DNA of 64,000 bases from Oceaniglobus trochenteri (GCF_020529025.1 NZ_JACNMM010000002.1:1-64000), one strand, 5' to 3'; shown: positions 24,639-34,389, numbered from the stretch's first letter. Translations and numbers: made by a program. The notes: generated by a model from the letters alone, not told the origin.

Positions 24639-25979
24639 TCAGCCCTGCCTGATCGCCCAAAGCTCCATCTTCAGCCCCGGATAATCGCCCGAGACATGCA
24701 CCGCGATCCCCCCCGAGGTTGTCATCTTGCCCCAATAGGCATTGACCGGGTCCAGTTCGAAATAGACCACCCCCGAGTGATAGGGGATCTGGCGCGGCGC
24801 CACCGGCAGCGGGCGCAGGTCGATCCCCGGCAGGGCCGAGTTGACCAGCTGGCGGATGTCTTCGACCGGGCCGATCTTGGCCTGCCCGGCGAAGTGACGG
24901 CGCAGTTTTTCGCCCGGCATGTCGGCATTGACCGCCAGCACGAACTGCGCGTTGCCGATCAGCTTGCGGTCGGCGATGATCCCCACCGAAATGCCGAACT
25001 TGCGAGGTTCGATGGCAATCGCCACCGCCGTCTGTTCCAGCACCGCCGAGAGATACTGGCGCAGGTCGCGGATCACCGGGCGGAACGTCGCCGTCAGGTC
25101 GTGGTGCTGATAGCTGGGATATTGCGAAGGCTTCTTGTCCGGCGCCATGAAGGCCGAAAGCTCGCCCGCCAGCGATACCGCCTCGCGATAGAGCGTGATC
25201 GGGTGCAAATGATCGCAGCCGGTGAAATGGCGGAACAGCGGCAGCGCCCGGTTGATCGCCATGAGCAGCAGGAAATCCTGGATCTCGGCCGCGCCCTTGG
25301 TGCCAGCCCCCGCCGTCAAACGGCCCGCAAGTGCGGTGATCCGGTGGTTCAGCAACCCCTCAAGCTCGCCCAGAAACCCCGAAAGCGGCCCGGCGGCGCG
25401 GATATCCAGGCAGGAGGGCACAAAGCTGTCGTCCAGGATCACCTCCTGATCGGCGCGCACCTCGATGATGCGGGCGATGGGGATGGTCAGCCGGTCGGCC
25501 AGATCGTCCACCTCAAGCGCGAATTGCAGCCGCAGCTTGCCCACGGCGATGCGGGCCGATTTGCCGCCCCGCTGGGTGGCGTCGGTCACGTCGATCTCGG
25601 CCGGGCGCAGGCGGGCGGCCGAAAGTTCGCTGCCGCTCATCTCGACCTCGGGGGCGCCCTGGCGGCGTTGCGGCACAGACAGGTAGACGACGCAATCCTT
25701 GGTATCGCCCGGCACATCCAGCGCGGGGGGATGATCGTCGGCATCGGGCACGCGGAACACGGTGCCGTCCCGGGTCAGCCCGCTGGCCGATTTCAGGGCG
25801 AATTGCCCCACCTTCAGGACATCGCGGTCAATCTCGAGTTCGCTGACCCCCCAGCCATAGGGCGTCAACCGCCCGGCCAGTCCGGCGATCAGCGCCTCGG
25901 TGTGGCGGTCGGCCTGCTGAAAATGGTGGGGTTGCAGGAACAGCCCCTCGTTCCACAAGACCTTTGCATCCCAGGACAT
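24639..25979 (-). CDS. tssK: T6SS baseplate protein TssK
   Basis: A 446-residue baseplate component linking the membrane complex to the tail. The family N-terminus KVLWNEGLFLQPHHFQQADR is present, with the C-terminal neck/head sequence VYFELDPVNAYWGKM near the end. It lies between tagH and tssL, separated by 13 and 63 bases. No unusual features were seen. Confidence 0.95.
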   Translation of the reverse strand: MSWDAKVLWNEGLFLQPHHFQQADRHTEALIAGLAGRLTPYGWGVSELEIDRDVLKVGQFALKSASGLTRDGTVFRVPDADDHPPALDVPGDTKDCVVYLSVPQRRQGAPEVEMSGSELSAARLRPAEIDVTDATQRGGKSARIAVGKLRLQFALEVDDLADRLTIPIARIIEVRADQEVILDDSFVPSCLDIRAAGPLSGFLGELEGLLNHRITALAGRLTAGAGTKGAAEIQDFLLLMAINRALPLFRHFTGCDHLHPITLYREAVSLAGELSAFMAPDKKPSQYPSYQHHDLTATFRPVIRDLRQYLSAVLEQTAVAIAIEPRKFGISVGIIADRKLIGNAQFVLAVNADMPGEKLRRHFAGQAKIGPVEDIRQLVNSALPGIDLRPLPVAPRQIPYHSGVVYFELDPVNAYWGKMTTSGGIAVHVSGDYPGLKMELWAIRQG

Positions 25980-25992
25980 CAGCGCCCTCCCT

Positions 25993-27492
25993 TCATTTCA
26001 GCCGGTCCAGTTGCGCCTGATAGGCGCGGGCGAATTCGCGGCTGAACAATTCGTGGAAATCGGTTTCGGCCTGATCCGAGATCTTCGCGTACATCGTTTC
26101 GTAAACGTCCCAATAGCGTGCCTTCTTGCCCTGCAGCAGGCCGGTCAGTCCGCCGCCCTTGGTGATCTGCCCCTCAAGCACCTCGGGGGACAGTTGTTTC
26201 AAGATGCCCTTCAGCGCGGCCTCCATGGCGGCCATCACCGCCACCTCGTGCGCCTTGATATCGTCCAGCGCCTGCTGCGCGGCCTGATCGGGCGGCAGGT
26301 ATCCCTTGGCACGCGGGCGCACCAGGGCCTCGATCGCCTGGTCGGGGCTGATCGAGAATTTCAGAGGGTTGTTGCCCCCTGCCCCGATCATCGTCTGCTG
26401 GATGCGGAATTCCGACTTGATGCTGGCGCGGGTCATCAGGATTTCGCGCAGGCCGGTGATCATGGTCTGCATGACCCCGCCAAGGCGCGCCATCGTTTCG
26501 GCCAGTTCGGCCTCGGGGATGTCGATGTCGCCTGCGCCGGCGGCGTCCAGAAAGGCGCGGGCGGCGTCGCTGTTCGCCGGGGGCGGCGCGGTGTCTTGCC
26601 TGGCCGGTGCCGGCGCGGGGGTGGCGGCTGCCGGCGGCGTGGGGGCGGGGTTTTCCGGCGGCACATCTTCGGCGGGCGGTTCGGGCGCGGCCGGGGGCGG
26701 CGCGGCGGGTGGTTCGGGCGCTGCTGCGGGTGGTTCGGGCGGCGCGGCGGGTGGTTCGGGCGGCGCGGCTGGTGGCTCGGCAAAGGGATCGGTTTCGTCC
26801 CCGCCCCCCAGCAGGTCGTCGCCCCAATCCTCGGGGATCAGCGGCGTGGCGGGCCGGAAGGCATCCGAGGTCGCGTCGGAATGCTGACCGTCGCTGGCGC
26901 CCTGGCTGTCGTCGGCGCGGTCGGTCTGGCCCGGCAGGCCAGCCTCATCCTCGCCCAGCGGGGGCAGCAGGCCATCCTCGCCCAGTTCGGGCCGGTTGAC
27001 CGAGGCCGGACCGCGCACCGGGGCCGCGCCGCCCAGCAGATCGTCAAGGAAATCGCTGTCATCCCCACCCGAAGCCGGATCGCCGCCCAGCAGATCGTCA
27101 AGCCCGGGATCGTCGGGCAAAACCGCCCGCGGCGCCGCGTCGGAGGGGGGCAGCGGGTCGGGCGCGCTGCGGCGGGCATGGACGATCTCGACCAGAAGCT
27201 CGTATGATCCGAGCGTCAGGATATCGCCATCGTTCAGGGGGGTCGCCACCGGGCCAAGGGGCACCTTGCTGTAGTTCAGGAAGGTGCCGTTGGTGGACAG
27301 GTCGGTGATGACGACATTGCCCGCCTGATCCTCGATCGTGCAGTGGGTCTTGGAGATCACCTTGCCCGGATCGGGCAGGCAGACATCGTTCTCGGCCCCC
27401 CGCCCGATGGTCAGCGACGGCCCCGTCATCGCCACCGGCGCCCCGGTGCCGGGCACTGTGCCGGTGGATTGAAAATGCAGCGTGACCCCCAT
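25993..27492 (-). CDS. tagH: T6SS FHA-domain protein TagH (Fha)
   Basis: A 499-residue protein. The FHA domain at about residues 20-95 has the phosphothreonine-binding residues GRGAENDVCLPD, SKTHCTI and STNGTFLN. A long acidic/proline-rich linker (about 100-320) includes tandem PPEPPAA units. The C-terminal T6SS-FHA region is about residues 325-499. FHA proteins bind phosphorylated partners to trigger T6SS assembly; here TssL and PpkA carry candidate DRTVI sites. It lies directly upstream of tssK. Confidence 0.93.
   Translation of the reverse strand: MGVTLHFQSTGTVPGTGAPVAMTGPSLTIGRGAENDVCLPDPGKVISKTHCTIEDQAGNVVITDLSTNGTFLNYSKVPLGPVATPLNDGDILTLGSYELLVEIVHARRSAPDPLPPSDAAPRAVLPDDPGLDDLLGGDPASGGDDSDFLDDLLGGAAPVRGPASVNRPELGEDGLLPPLGEDEAGLPGQTDRADDSQGASDGQHSDATSDAFRPATPLIPEDWGDDLLGGGDETDPFAEPPAAPPEPPAAPPEPPAAAPEPPAAPPPAAPEPPAEDVPPENPAPTPPAAATPAPAPARQDTAPPPANSDAARAFLDAAGAGDIDIPEAELAETMARLGGVMQTMITGLREILMTRASIKSEFRIQQTMIGAGGNNPLKFSISPDQAIEALVRPRAKGYLPPDQAAQQALDDIKAHEVAVMAAMEAALKGILKQLSPEVLEGQITKGGGLTGLLQGKKARYWDVYETMYAKISDQAETDFHELFSREFARAYQAQLDRLK
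26708..26791 (-). repeat. 21-bp tandem repeats in tagH linker
   Basis: Four imperfect 21-base units with starts at 26708, 26729, 26750 and 26771 (plus-strand phase GGTGGTTCGGGCG) encode the PPEPPAA-type repeats of the TagH linker. Exact unit length keeps the frame, so copy number could vary without breaking the protein. Confidence 0.8.
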
Positions 27493-27500
27493 GAAACCCC

Positions 27501-27800
27501 TCAGCCGCCGACCAGAACCGTGAACATGCCCATGACGATCGTCCCCCCATGGGCTGTCATATCACCCATGCGGGCCTGCGGCATCCCCATTGTGAGAACC
27601 GTCGCGCTGCCCATGGCCACCACGTCGGGCGGGCCGACGCAGACGGCCATGTCGCTGATCCGGGCGGCAGGCAGCCCGCCGATCAGGACGGTGGGCGCAC
27701 AGGGGCCCGAGACCGGCCCGCCCACATGGGGGATGGGCGGCACGCCGGGTGTCACCATGGGGCAGACATGCATGTCGGAAATGCGGGCAGCGGGTTTCAT
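27501..27800 (-). CDS. PAAR-domain spike-tip protein
   Basis: A 99-residue single-domain PAAR protein that caps the VgrG spike. It shows the repeated pattern of the family: AARISDMHVCP, PTVLIGGLPAARISDMAVC, PQARMGDMTAHGGTIVMG and a final TVLVGG. Cys and His residues at the expected zinc positions are present. It has no C-terminal toxin extension. Its start overlaps the DUF6931 gene end by four bases, so VgrG, DUF6931 and PAAR form one unit. Confidence 0.93.
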   Translation of the reverse strand: MKPAARISDMHVCPMVTPGVPPIPHVGGPVSGPCAPTVLIGGLPAARISDMAVCVGPPDVVAMGSATVLTMGMPQARMGDMTAHGGTIVMGMFTVLVGG

Positions 27801-28408
27801 GGAGCGATCCCTTCCGAGGCGCCGGCAGTGTTCAGCCTGCCCGACCCGCCGCGCGCGATGTCCAGCGCCCGGTCGACCAGAAGGGTCGCGCGGGCCTCGA
27901 CGGTTTCGGCGGTGCTGCTGGCCAGGGATTTGACGTTCTGCCCGAAGATGAAGGTGCCCAGCGCGCCCGCCGGGGCGTCAAGCGCCGACAGATCGCCCAG
28001 GCCCAGCTTGCCGTCGCACATCACGACGGCATTGGCGCAAAGGGTGGTTTCGTCGTCGGCATCCGCGGTTTCAAGAGCGGCCTGGGCGGCGGCGCGGCTT
28101 TCCTCGGTGGGCTTGAACACCCAGGCGCGCGCTGCTGCCAGGGGGCGCGGCATGGGGGCGTCATCCGCCACCAGATCGCCCGCGGCAAGACAGCCCCACC
28201 AGATGCATTCGCGCGCCGGAAGCGCGGCCGCCAGCAGGCGCAGCATGTCGCCATGGGCGCCCTTGCCGGCCAGTTCCGCCAGAACCGTGCCCACCGGGGC
28301 GGCCGCAGGCGATTCCAGCGGCGTCACCAGCTTGGCATTGGCCAGCGCCAGCAACCGGCGGGCCGGGTCCTTCGGTATCTTCTTCAGGTTGGCAAATCGT
28401 TCGTCCAT
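27797..28408 (-). CDS. DUF6931 family protein between VgrG and PAAR
   Basis: A 203-residue protein with no signal peptide or membrane helix. The N-terminus (DERFANLKKIPKDPARRLLALANAKLVTPLESP) and the ECIWWGCLAA segment fit the DUF6931 family as I know it, often found in T6SS clusters. It lies between vgrG and the PAAR gene. That position is used elsewhere by adaptor proteins that load cargo on the spike, which suggests an adaptor or chaperone role. No catalytic motif is apparent. Function is inferred from context only. Confidence 0.65.
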   Translation of the reverse strand: MDERFANLKKIPKDPARRLLALANAKLVTPLESPAAAPVGTVLAELAGKGAHGDMLRLLAAALPARECIWWGCLAAGDLVADDAPMPRPLAAARAWVFKPTEESRAAAQAALETADADDETTLCANAVVMCDGKLGLGDLSALDAPAGALGTFIFGQNVKSLASSTAETVEARATLLVDRALDIARGGSGRLNTAGASEGIAP

Positions 28409-28418
28409 CCGCCGTCTC

Positions 28419-30560
28419 CTAGTTGATCATCGTCACGCCGCCCTTGAGCTTCAGCAAGGCATCGCCGGTAACCTCGGTCATCAGCCCCTTGACCGTCGCC
28501 TGAAGGCTGCCTTCCATCTTGGCGGTCATCGCGCCCTTGATGGTCACGCCCATCTGGTCGATCTTGATCGAGCTTCCGCCGACCTTCAGTTCGATGGATT
28601 GCAGCGCCTCCATGGTGATCTTGCCCGCCGCGCATTTCACCGTGTAGTTGCCCACGCCCAGCTTGGTTTCCATGTTGCCCAGATCCACCTTGTGGGTCAC
28701 GTCGCCCAGTTTCACGGTTTCCTCGACGCTGCCCATTTCCACGGTATCGCTGACATTGCCCATCTTCACGGTGCGCGTCACGTCCTTGGTTATGGTCTGG
28801 GTCGAACCGCCTTCGATGGTTTCATCGACATCCTTCTTCACCTTGATCGTCTGGTTGCCGCTGGCCACGGTGAAGGTGTGGTTGCCTGTCTTGACCGTCT
28901 CGCTCAGGTTGCGCTGGACGGTCAGCTTCATGTCGCCCTTGTCCTTGTGCTCCAGCCCCACAGTGATCTCGGCGTCGTTCTTGACGATCTGGCGATAGTC
29001 CCGCTCGGCCTGGAAACGGACCAGCTCGGCGTCCTTCTTGTCTTCCATCATCAATTCGTTGAAGCCGCCGCCGCCCTTGGTGCTGTTGGTCTTCACGCCG
29101 CTTTGCGTCATGTTTGCGGGCAGTTCCCAGGGCGGCATGGTGTCGGCATTGTAGAGCATCCCGATCACCATGGGGCGGTCTGGGTCGCCCTCCTCGAACT
29201 GCACGACGACCTCTTGGCCGATGCGCGGCACCGCCATCATGCCCCAGGACTTGCCTGTCCAGGGCATCATGCAGCGCACCCAGCAGGATGTATTCTCGTC
29301 GCGCTTGCCCTTCCTGTCCCAGTGGAACTGAACCTTGATGCGGCCATATTTGTCGGTGTGGATCTCCTCGCCCTTGGGGCCGGTGACCATTGCCGTGTGC
29401 ACGCCCGAAATCTCGGGCCAGGGGGTGACCAGCGGGGCGCGGTATTGTTCCCCCTTGGGCAGCACCTCGAACAGGATGCGGTAGGGATCGTCGCCCGCGG
29501 TATCCAGCCCCATGTCCGACAGGGTGCTTTCCACCTTCAGCGGCGGGCGGTCGCGCTTTGTCAGGCGCATCACATGGGTGGCACGCGACAGCATCCAGTC
29601 GCGGTTCTCGCTTTCGCGGGGGTGGTTGGCCAGGGTGAAGGTATCGCCCATGGTTAGGGTTGCGATGGTGCCCGCGCCCCGCGCGGCAAGATGGCGGGCC
29701 GCTTCGGCCTCCATGCGCACGCGCACCCGGCGTTCGCCGGTGTCGACATCGCGGAAATGGCCGGGATAATCGTATCCTTCATGATCCTTGCCGGGGTGCC
29801 CGCCCTTGGGAATGCTGTTGGAGACCCGCAAAAGCGCGCTGGGGTTTTCGAAATCGTAATCGGTCAGCGTCATCTTGCCGGTGGTCGCGCCCAGCCCGGT
29901 CTTCCAGTCGAAGACATGGTCGCCCATGCGGTGGCCCGCCGCATCCAGCGGCAGGAATTCAACTGGATCGGCCGGGTCGATCGGTTGATGGGCGCCGGGG
30001 CCATCGGCCAGCACCAGCTTTTCACGCTCGCCCTCGACCCTGAAAAAGAAATAGATCCCCTCCTCCTCCATCAGACGGCGGATGAAATCGAGATCGGTTT
30101 CGCGGTACTGGATGGTATAGCCGCGGGGCGGGTATTCACCGCTCAGCCGTTTGTCGACATCACCCCACACGCCGTAATCCGACAGGATCTGTTGCAGGAT
30201 GTCGGGCGCCGTCATGTCCTGGAAGACCCGGTTTTCCCGCGTCCGCCCCAGGAACCACAGCCAGGGGCGCAACTCGGCGCGGTAATGGGCCGGGCCCGAG
30301 GGATTGCCGAGGTATTCGATCGAAACGCAGGTGCCGGGGAAGATGCGCTTGCTGTCATCGGTCGGTTCGATCACCACCCGCAGCGCCGACCCCAAAAGCG
30401 GCTTCAGATCGACCTCGCGGTCGGTGCAGACGAATTCCAGCGTCGTTTCGGTCAGAAGGTTCATGCCCTCTTCGACGCGGGCGCCGAGAAGATAGAGGGC
30501 ATCGGAAAAATCGCCCTCGACACGAAGGGGAAAATTCTCGGGATTGACGGGTCCGGCCAT
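28419..30560 (-). CDS. vgrG: T6SS spike protein VgrG (TssI)
   Basis: A 713-residue spike protein with gp27-like domains to about residue 390 and a gp5 OB-fold (DKYGRIKVQFHWDRKGKRDE, MPWTGKSWGMMAVPRIGQEV). The GGGGFNELMMEDKKDAE segment and a C-terminal beta-helix of short repeats (VKMGNVSDTVEMGSVEETV) follow. No toxin domain follows the helix, so it is a structural VgrG. The ATG at 30560 is chosen because the conserved gp27-like start (PLRVEGDFSDALY) follows. It is 65 bases downstream of clpV. Confidence 0.95.
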   Translation of the reverse strand: MAGPVNPENFPLRVEGDFSDALYLLGARVEEGMNLLTETTLEFVCTDREVDLKPLLGSALRVVIEPTDDSKRIFPGTCVSIEYLGNPSGPAHYRAELRPWLWFLGRTRENRVFQDMTAPDILQQILSDYGVWGDVDKRLSGEYPPRGYTIQYRETDLDFIRRLMEEEGIYFFFRVEGEREKLVLADGPGAHQPIDPADPVEFLPLDAAGHRMGDHVFDWKTGLGATTGKMTLTDYDFENPSALLRVSNSIPKGGHPGKDHEGYDYPGHFRDVDTGERRVRVRMEAEAARHLAARGAGTIATLTMGDTFTLANHPRESENRDWMLSRATHVMRLTKRDRPPLKVESTLSDMGLDTAGDDPYRILFEVLPKGEQYRAPLVTPWPEISGVHTAMVTGPKGEEIHTDKYGRIKVQFHWDRKGKRDENTSCWVRCMMPWTGKSWGMMAVPRIGQEVVVQFEEGDPDRPMVIGMLYNADTMPPWELPANMTQSGVKTNSTKGGGGFNELMMEDKKDAELVRFQAERDYRQIVKNDAEITVGLEHKDKGDMKLTVQRNLSETVKTGNHTFTVASGNQTIKVKKDVDETIEGGSTQTITKDVTRTVKMGNVSDTVEMGSVEETVKLGDVTHKVDLGNMETKLGVGNYTVKCAAGKITMEALQSIELKVGGSSIKIDQMGVTIKGAMTAKMEGSLQATVKGLMTEVTGDALLKLKGGVTMIN

Positions 30561-30625
30561 GATCTGTCCTGACTTTGCTTGCACGCTGTGCGGCGGGTGC
30601 GGCCCGGCCCCGGGCCGAAGCGCCC

Positions 30626-33337
30626 CTATTCGAAACGATAGGCGAAATCGCCATTTTCAACAATGATTTCCACCTTTTCCACGGCTTCGCCCTGCATCAT
30701 CCGCTTGAGGAATTCGGCCGAGATGTCGGGCAGCATGGTATTGGTCACGATGGCGTCGATCATCCGCCCGCCGCTTTCCAGCTCCTGGCAGCGTTCGGTG
30801 ATCAGGTTCACCACATCGTCGGAATAGGCGAAGGGCACCTTGTGCGCGCCCTCGACCCGCTTCTTGATGCGGTCCAGTTGCAGGCGGGTGATCTTGCCGA
30901 TCATGTCGGGGGAAAGCGGGTAGTAGGGGATCGTCACCAGCCGGCCCAGAAGCGCGGCGGGGAAGATTTTCAGCAGCGGATCGCGCAGGGCCTTCGAGAT
31001 GCCCTCGGGTTCGGGCATCAGGTCGGGGTCGGCGCACATGTCCATGATCATGTCGCTGCCCGCGTTGCTGGTCAGCAGGATCACGGTGTTCTTGAAGTCG
31101 ATCACCCGGCCCTCGCCGTCCTCCATCACGCCCTTGTCGAAGACCTGGAAGAACACCTCGTGCACATCGGGGTGGGCCTTTTCCACCTCGTCCAGCAACA
31201 CGACGCTGTAGGGTTTGCGCCTGACGGCTTCGGTCAGCACGCCGCCTTCGCCATAGCCGACATAACCCGGGGGCGCCCCTTTCAGGGAGCTGACCGTGTG
31301 CGCCTCCTGATACTCGCTCATGTTGATGGTGATCACGTTCTGCTCGCCGCCATACATCACCTCGGCCAGGGCCAGGGCGGTTTCGGTCTTGCCGACGCCG
31401 CTTGTGCCCGCCAACAGGAAGACGCCGATGGGCTTGTTGGGGTTGTCGAGCCCGGCGCGCGAGGTCTGGATGCGCTTGGCAATCATCTTCATCGCGTGGT
31501 CCTGGCCGATCACACGCCTGGCCAGGTGGGTTTCGAGGTTGAGAACCGTGTCGATCTCGTCGCGCACCATGCGGCCCACCGGAATGCCCGTCCAGTCGCC
31601 CACGACGCTTGCCACCGCCTGGGCATCGACGATGGGCAGGATCAGCGGGTCTTCGCCCTGAAGCGTGGTGAGTTCGGCGTTCTTTTCGCGCAACTGCGCC
31701 AGCAGCGCCTCGCGTTCCGCGCCGCTCATCGGGCTTGCTTGCGCCGCCTCTTCGCTGGCGGCGTCCGGGGCATCGACCGGCGCGCCCCCCTCGCGCAGCT
31801 TGGCGCGCAGATCGAGGATGTCGGCGACGATGGCCTTTTCCGCATCCCATTTGCCGGTGAGGTCGGCAAGCCGCGCCTCTTCGCTCGCCTTCAGCTCGCT
31901 TATCAGCATCTTGCGGTCGGCCGCGTCATAGCCGGCGGTTTCATCGCGCCCGATGATCTCAAGCTCGGTATCGAGCGACTCGATCCGCCGGCGCGCATCG
32001 TCCACCGCCGCCGGGACCGCGTGTTGCGATACGGCGACGCGGGCGCAGGCGGTATCCAGCACGCTGACCGACTTGTCGGGCAGTTGACGCGCCGGGATAT
32101 AGCGGGCCGAAAGCGACACCGCCGCCTCGATCCCCTCGTCCAGCACCTGCACCTTGTGGTGCCCTTCCAGCATCGAGGCGATCCCGCGCATCATCAGCGT
32201 GGCCTTTTCGACGCTGGGTTCTTCCACCGCGACCACCTGGAACCGCCGGGTCAGGGCCGGATCCTTCTCGATATGTTTCTTGTACTCGGCCCATGTGGTG
32301 GCGCCGATGGTGCGCAGGGTGCCGCGCGCCAGCGCCGGTTTCAGCAGGTTCGCCGCATCGCCGGTGCCCGCCGCCCCCCCTGCGCCCACCAGCGTGTGGG
32401 TTTCGTCGATGAACATCACGATGGGGGTGGTGGAGGCCTGCACCTCGTCGATCACCTGGCGCAGGCGGTTTTCGAACTCGCCCTTCATGCTGGCGCCCGC
32501 CTGCAACAGGCCGACATCCAGCACCAGCAGCCGCGCCTCCTTCAAGGCAGGGGGCACGTCGCCCCGGGCGATGCGCAGGGCAAAACCCTCGACAACGGCG
32601 GTCTTGCCCACCCCCGCCTCACCGGTAAGGATCGGGTTGTTCTGGCGGCGGCGCATCAGCACATCGACGATCTGGCGGATTTCCTCGTCGCGCCCGACGA
32701 TGGGGTCGATCTTGCCATCCCGCGCCTGTTGGGTGAGGTCGGTGCAGAACTGCTGCAACGCTTCCTCTTTACCCATGGCCGCCGGGGAGCGCGCGCCCGA
32801 CGCCTCGCCCGGCTCGGCCCCGCCGCCGGTGGTGCTGCCATCCTGGGGCGACAGGCGGTCTTCGGGCGATCCGTCGGTGATGCGGTGGAAATTCTCGGAC
32901 AGATCATCGGGTTTCACCTTGCCGAATTCGCCCGAGATGTTCAGCAGCCCGCCCCGCAGCCCCGGCGTTTTCAGCAGGCCCAGAAGCAGATGCCCCGTGC
33001 GCACCTGGTTCGAGGAATAGAGCAGCGAGCCATAGACCCAGGCGCGCTCCATCGCCTCTTCCAGATGGGCCGAAAGGTCGGAAATGCTGGTGGCACCGCG
33101 CGGCAGGGCGTCCAGCGCCTTCTGCATGTCGGCGGAAATGCGCGCCGGGTCCAGATCGTAATGCTTGATGATCTTCAGGATGTCGTTGTCCTGCCCCTGC
33201 AATATCTGCGCCAGCCAGTGCACGATCTCGACATAGGGGTTGCCGCGCATCTTGCAGAAGACCGTGGCGCCCTCGACCGCCTGATAGCCCACCTTGTTCA
33301 GCTTACCGAAAAGCGCGACCCGGCTGATTTCCGTCAT
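30626..33337 (-). CDS. clpV: T6SS sheath-recycling ATPase ClpV (TssH)
   Basis: A 903-residue AAA+ unfoldase that disassembles contracted TssB/TssC sheaths. The N-terminal Clp repeat domain spans about residues 10-160. The first AAA+ module has GEAGVGKTA, the second has GTSGVGKTE, and a middle coiled-coil lies between them. The ATG at 33337 overlaps the tssG stop by four bases; the longer reading into tssG is a shadow. All nucleotide-binding motifs look intact. Confidence 0.96.
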   Translation of the reverse strand: MTEISRVALFGKLNKVGYQAVEGATVFCKMRGNPYVEIVHWLAQILQGQDNDILKIIKHYDLDPARISADMQKALDALPRGATSISDLSAHLEEAMERAWVYGSLLYSSNQVRTGHLLLGLLKTPGLRGGLLNISGEFGKVKPDDLSENFHRITDGSPEDRLSPQDGSTTGGGAEPGEASGARSPAAMGKEEALQQFCTDLTQQARDGKIDPIVGRDEEIRQIVDVLMRRRQNNPILTGEAGVGKTAVVEGFALRIARGDVPPALKEARLLVLDVGLLQAGASMKGEFENRLRQVIDEVQASTTPIVMFIDETHTLVGAGGAAGTGDAANLLKPALARGTLRTIGATTWAEYKKHIEKDPALTRRFQVVAVEEPSVEKATLMMRGIASMLEGHHKVQVLDEGIEAAVSLSARYIPARQLPDKSVSVLDTACARVAVSQHAVPAAVDDARRRIESLDTELEIIGRDETAGYDAADRKMLISELKASEEARLADLTGKWDAEKAIVADILDLRAKLREGGAPVDAPDAASEEAAQASPMSGAEREALLAQLREKNAELTTLQGEDPLILPIVDAQAVASVVGDWTGIPVGRMVRDEIDTVLNLETHLARRVIGQDHAMKMIAKRIQTSRAGLDNPNKPIGVFLLAGTSGVGKTETALALAEVMYGGEQNVITINMSEYQEAHTVSSLKGAPPGYVGYGEGGVLTEAVRRKPYSVVLLDEVEKAHPDVHEVFFQVFDKGVMEDGEGRVIDFKNTVILLTSNAGSDMIMDMCADPDLMPEPEGISKALRDPLLKIFPAALLGRLVTIPYYPLSPDMIGKITRLQLDRIKKRVEGAHKVPFAYSDDVVNLITERCQELESGGRMIDAIVTNTMLPDISAEFLKRMMQGEAVEKVEIIVENGDFAYRFE

Positions 33338-34389
33338 GTCGTTTTCCCCCGTTGCGGCGCATTGGCCGTCGATTGCAGGCGCAGGGGTTCGAGATACAGG
33401 TCGTCCGCATCCCGCCCCGGCGCCCTTGTGCCGATCCAGCTGGTCTGGCCCAGCCGCGTGGTTCCCCCCAGGCTGGCCGCCGGAACATCGCCCGCGCGCA
33501 GCACAAGGTTCACATCCCAATCCAGCGCATCGCCCACATAGCCGCGCACGATGGCCGTCAGCCGCGCCAGGGCATCGCCCCCGGGCAGAAGCGCCTGGTA
33601 TTCGGCGGCCGACAGCGGCCCGATGTGCAGGCGGAACTTGGCACTGCGCGACCAGACCCTGTCGCCGATGCTGGTGGCCTGGCCCAGCCCCGCGGGCGCG
33701 CCCAGTTGCCAGCGGTCGCCCGGTTCCAGCGCCAGCCAGCTTCCGACGAACTGCTGCACCCTGACCGGGGCGCGGAAGAAGGCCGCGAGCATCGCGCCCA
33801 GCCCCGCCGCACTGCGCGGGCCGCGCGCCAGGTGGCCGGTGAAATAGCGTTTCGCCATGTCGGGCATGGCATCGCGGTTCTGGAAGGCGTCGCCCTGCAT
33901 CCCCGACAGCGCCGCCACCTTGCGCGCCATCCGCCCGCGCGGCCCGCGATCAAGGTCGGCGGCGGGCTGACCGGTGGTCCACGCCCGGTAAAGCAGGCTC
34001 ATGATGCGGTGGGTCAGCATGTCGGCAAAGGCGACGAAGGTGGTGTCGCGCGCATTGCGCTGCCTTTCGCGGGCGTATTCGGTCAGATGCGGCGGCAGGG
34101 GGCCGTGAGGGCCGAAAAGGCCGAAGAACAGGTTCTGCAACCGCCCCGGCCCCTGCCCGCCCGGCGGCGTGACGCTGGTGATGGTGGTGCGGGCAAAAGC
34201 CATCGAAGGTTCTTGGCCCAGGCGCATCCGGTCCTGGCGCGGCCGGCGGCTTTCGCCGAGGCGCGGTGCGTCGGGAAAGGCGGTTTCGATCACGCGCAGG
34301 GCGTGGAAGATGTGGTGTCGTGTGGGATCGTCCAGCAGGGCCTGGAAATGGCCTAGAGGATCGTCCCCAGGCCTTTCTCGGGGCGCCAT
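33334..34389 (-). CDS. tssG: T6SS baseplate protein TssG
   Basis: A 351-residue baseplate wedge protein. Family sequence is clear: FHALRVIETAFPDAPRLGES, RLGQEPSMAFA and LQNLFFGLFGPHGPLPPHL. It overlaps tssF by 37 bases upstream and clpV by four bases downstream, so translation is probably coupled. It forms the TssE-F-G wedge with the neighbouring genes. Confidence 0.95.
   Translation of the reverse strand: MAPRERPGDDPLGHFQALLDDPTRHHIFHALRVIETAFPDAPRLGESRRPRQDRMRLGQEPSMAFARTTITSVTPPGGQGPGRLQNLFFGLFGPHGPLPPHLTEYARERQRNARDTTFVAFADMLTHRIMSLLYRAWTTGQPAADLDRGPRGRMARKVAALSGMQGDAFQNRDAMPDMAKRYFTGHLARGPRSAAGLGAMLAAFFRAPVRVQQFVGSWLALEPGDRWQLGAPAGLGQATSIGDRVWSRSAKFRLHIGPLSAAEYQALLPGGDALARLTAIVRGYVGDALDWDVNLVLRAGDVPAASLGGTTRLGQTSWIGTRAPGRDADDLYLEPLRLQSTANAPQRGKTT

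Noticed and set aside
26011-27207. Glycine-rich plus-strand frame opposite tagH
   Set aside because: Its GGWFGR-type repeats are the complement of the Pro-rich TagH linker repeats; no start signal or family match.
28419-28800. Toxin domain at the VgrG C-terminus
   Set aside because: The end consists of short beta-helix repeats (VKMGNVSDTVEMGSVEETV type) finishing in KLKGGVTMIN, with no extra domain.
30575-33541. Plus-strand frame of 988 codons opposite clpV
   Set aside because: It is a complement of the conserved clpV codons, and its translation is rich in His, Gly, Arg and Val without any motif.
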